Part shown: positions 5,718 to 7,145 of the stretch, one piece after another
Numbering within the stretch: position 1 is the stretch's first letter
Layout: every line of letters begins with the position of its first letter
Origin: a bacterium
GTDB taxonomy: Bacteria > Bacteroidota > Bacteroidia > Cytophagales > Thermonemataceae
Length of the DNA: 7,145 nt
Direction of reading: 5' to 3'
Assembly: GCA_025362415.1 (NCBI GenBank)
Contig: JANYGM010000437.1
Span: 1 to 7,145 of the forward strand
Notes under the pieces: model-generated
Database searches by the model: none
Told to the model about the DNA's origin: nothing
The model's input: only the letters and a program-made list of their open reading frames with translations
Made by a program: the position numbers and the translations under genes

Positions 5718-6569
5718 ATGAAAAAAATTCTTGTGCCTACTGATTTCTCACCACAAGCAACTGCAGCCCTTAATTTTGCAGTACAAATTGCACGCAAACA
5801 AAATGCGGAAGTATTACTTTACCACGTAGTAGAGTCTTATCTGACAACTGTTCACTATATGTCAGGGATAGTAGAAACGTCCCAATCTGCAGAAGAAACA
5901 GCTTTTATGTTGGCTCTTGGTCTTCAAGCAAAACAAAAATTAGCAACGGTGGCTGCTGATGAAAAGTATGCAGGAGTGAAAATTACTTGCTACATTCAAG
6001 AAGGAAATTTTTACAAAAATATTGCTGAAAAGATTGCTGATAAAGAAGTTGATTTAATTGTAATGGGTTCTCACGGTACAAATGCAGAGCATTATGCAGG
6101 TAGTAATGCTGATAAAGTAGTACGTTTTGCGCATTGTCCTGTCATTACAGTAAAATCTGAAATGAATTTGGAAGACATCAAACACGTTGTTTTTGCTACG
6201 AGTTTGGAAGAAGAAAATGATAAAGTTGTTAAGTATTTGGCTGATTTTGTAGCAGTTGTAGGCGCAAAATTACATATCTTGCGTATCAATCACCCAGGAC
6301 ACGTAATGCCACAGAGAGAAGTAAATACCAAAGGAAAAGTAATGGCAGATAGAAATTACTTGAAAGATTACGAAGTTAATACGTATGCAGATAGCAGCAT
6401 TGAAGATGGTATTTTGCACTTTGCAGAAGACAACCATATTGAGATGATTATGCTTGGAACGCATAGCAGAAGTGGTATTAGCAGGATTTTGCATAGAGGA
6501 GGAAGCGTGGCAGAAGGACTTGTAACGCATTCTAATATGCTTGTGTGGACTTGCACACTTGCAAAATAA
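5718..6569 (+). CDS. Tandem-domain universal stress protein (UspA family)
   Basis: This 283-residue cytosolic protein has two Usp domains. Domain 1 (about 1-147) begins KKILVPTDFSPQATAALNFA with the ATP-contacting aspartate D9, and has DLIVMGSHG (112-120) and CPVITVK at its end. Domain 2 (about 150-280) begins IKHVVFATSL, lacks an aspartate at the place of D9, and has MIMLGTHSRSG (243-253) and GGSVAEGLV (261-269). The nucleotide-binding motif G-2X-G-9X-G(S/T) is imperfect in both: G117-x-x-G120-7X-G128-S in domain 1, and G247-x-x-S250 before G262-S in domain 2. Tandem Usps of about 280 residues are common in Bacteroidota, and their clients are mostly unknown. The start at 5718 gives the standard N-terminus. 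A promoter candidate lies upstream and a strong terminator downstream, so this may be a single-gene transcript. Family secure; ATP binding uncertain. Confidence 0.92.
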   Translation: MKKILVPTDFSPQATAALNFAVQIARKQNAEVLLYHVVESYLTTVHYMSGIVETSQSAEETAFMLALGLQAKQKLATVAADEKYAGVKITCYIQEGNFYKNIAEKIADKEVDLIVMGSHGTNAEHYAGSNADKVVRFAHCPVITVKSEMNLEDIKHVVFATSLEEENDKVVKYLADFVAVVGAKLHILRINHPGHVMPQREVNTKGKVMADRNYLKDYEVNTYADSSIEDGILHFAEDNHIEMIMLGTHSRSGISRILHRGGSVAEGLVTHSNMLVWTCTLAK

Positions 6570-6573
6570 TTTT

Positions 6574-6650
6574 TTTTAATTGTGAATTATGAATTGTGAA
6601 TGAATACAAAATATTGACAATCATCTGATTATACATAATTTAGAATTAAA
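6574..6650. repeat. Heptad inverted-repeat element after the Usp gene, about 77 bp
   Basis: The element starts four bases after the Usp stop with the same 14-mer, TTTTAATTGTGAAT (6574-6587). Heptads AATTGTG, AATTATG, AATTGTG and AATGAAT run from 6578 to 6605, then the shared tail ACAAAA. An inverted arm at 6634-6650 matches the reverse complement of 6575-6591 at 15 of 17 positions. The short core between the arms has no coding potential. Confidence 0.6.
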
Positions 6651-6673
6651 TCAAAAAATAAAAACTCTATTAC

Positions 6674-6724
6674 AAAAAACAAACATAAAACGCATATTTA
6701 TTACGTTTTATGTTTGTTTTTTTT
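6674..6724 (+). terminator. Strong hairpin terminator between the Usp and DUF2400 genes
   Basis: A perfect 19-bp stem pairs 6674-6692 with 6704-6722 around an 11-base loop, and the 3' arm ends in eight T (6717-6724). The 5' arm starts with six A, so it may work in both directions. It lies 105 bases past the Usp stop but only 17 bases before the next start codon (ATG at 6742), which leaves no room for a promoter between hairpin and gene. Confidence 0.75.
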
Positions 6725-6741
6725 GCTTAAAAATCAAGAAA

Positions 6742-7145
6742 ATGCAATACAACATCAACAACAAATCCCATCAAAAACAACTAAAAATTATTCTTAATGA
6801 ACTTGTTGATACTTATAATCAGCCTAATTTCATTGAAAATGACCCTATTTCTATTCCTCATCTTTTTACAAAAAAGCAAGATATTGAAATAATGGGTTTT
6901 TGGGCGGCTATGTTGGCGTGGGGACAACGCAAAACCATTATCAATAAATCAAAAGAACTTATTACTTTGATGGATAATGCACCTTATGATTTTATCAAAA
7001 ATCACCAAGAGAATGACCTAAAACGCTTTTTAAACTTCAAACACCGCACTTTTAATGCGACTGATGCACTTTATTTTTTAGATTTTTTTAAGCGTTTTTA
7101 TGCTAAAAATGAAAGTTTAGAAAGTGCTTTTTCTAAACATCTTTC
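6742..7145 (+). CDS. TIGR02757/DUF2400 family protein, N-terminal part (3' end outside window)
   Basis: The first 134 codons of a family typical of Bacteroidota and of unknown function. Recognisable blocks are TYNQPNFIENDPISIPHLF (24-42), KKQDIEIMGFWAAMLAWGQRK (44-64), MDNAPYDFIKNH (76-87) and LKRFLNFKHRTFNATDALYF (92-111). The full protein would normally be about 250-260 residues, so roughly half is present. The ATG at 6742 is preceded by AAATCAAGAAA; the frame is open farther upstream but without a plausible nearby ATG, and the usual family N-terminus fits this start. The WGQRK block in a helical setting recalls HhH-type DNA glycosylase-like folds, but I would not assign a function on that basis. 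The gene is unusually close behind the strong hairpin at 6674-6724. Confidence 0.88.
   Translation, partial: MQYNINNKSHQKQLKIILNELVDTYNQPNFIENDPISIPHLFTKKQDIEIMGFWAAMLAWGQRKTIINKSKELITLMDNAPYDFIKNHQENDLKRFLNFKHRTFNATDALYFLDFFKRFYAKNESLESAFSKHL

Noticed and set aside
6270..6530. Minus-strand frames inside the Usp gene (also 6092-6289 and 6368-6556)
   Set aside because: They are antisense to well-conserved Usp motifs and have no recognisable domain.
6614..6642. TTGACA followed by an A/T-rich stretch as a sigma70-type promoter for the DUF2400 gene
   Set aside because: At 17-base spacing the -10 would read AATTTA, a poor match, and Bacteroidota use a different consensus; the site also lies in the repeat core.

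Overview
The window is AT-rich chromosomal DNA in which every convincing gene lies on the plus strand. Gene content and style point to a marine or aquatic Bacteroidota of the Cytophagia type (Bernardetia/Flexibacter/Microscilla-like). The clues are a full-length BshC with the Bacteroidota sequence style, a DUF2400/TIGR02757 protein, a YghO-like acetyltransferase family common in that phylum, A-rich leaders without Shine-Dalgarno sites, and a TTG-N21-TAnnTTTG promoter candidate. The genus is inferred from remembered protein families, not from a search.

Layout. Bases 1-1627 hold a tight run of four genes with gaps of 20-50 bases: the 3' end of tilS (tRNA-Ile lysidine synthetase), a minimal MNT nucleotidyltransferase, a HEPN/DUF86 (HepT-like) protein, and a stand-alone cyclic-nucleotide-binding-domain protein. 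The MNT/HEPN pair has the architecture of a MntA-HepT toxin-antitoxin module. After a heptad-repeat spacer comes bshC (1722-3407), the presumed last step of bacillithiol synthesis. A 256-base gap with weak promoter-like and leader-like features precedes a 393-aa YghO-like GNAT protein (3664-4845). Then come a small NADPH-dependent FMN reductase (4974-5498), a tandem universal stress protein (5718-6569), and the start of a TIGR02757/DUF2400 gene that leaves the window at 7145. BshC, the FMN reductase and the Usp protein suggest a loose redox/stress theme, but nothing shows that they work together.

The most distinctive structure is non-coding. Four intergenic regions carry arrays of an AATTNNN heptamer (AATTGTG, AATTATG, AATTACG, AATTAGG), each beginning at or just after a stop codon. 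Three of them share an exact 14-mer, TTTTAATTGTGAAT, and are paired with an inverted copy downstream. This gives elements of about 69, 195 and 77 bp that look like small palindromic or MITE-like repeats. The 195-bp copy has 28-bp terminal inverted repeats matching at 26 positions. It supplies the stop codon of the FMN reductase gene and encloses both a strong terminator hairpin and the best promoter candidate in the window. A separate CCCC/GGGG hairpin repeat sits before the reductase.

The main protein-level oddity is the HEPN protein. Where the family has R-N-x-x-x-H-x-Y it reads N-R-L-F-A-H-E-S, so both the RX4-6H arginine and the tyrosine targeted by MntA AMPylation appear changed, while the MNT partner keeps its catalytic motif. 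No phage, CRISPR, RNA gene or complete insertion sequence was seen.
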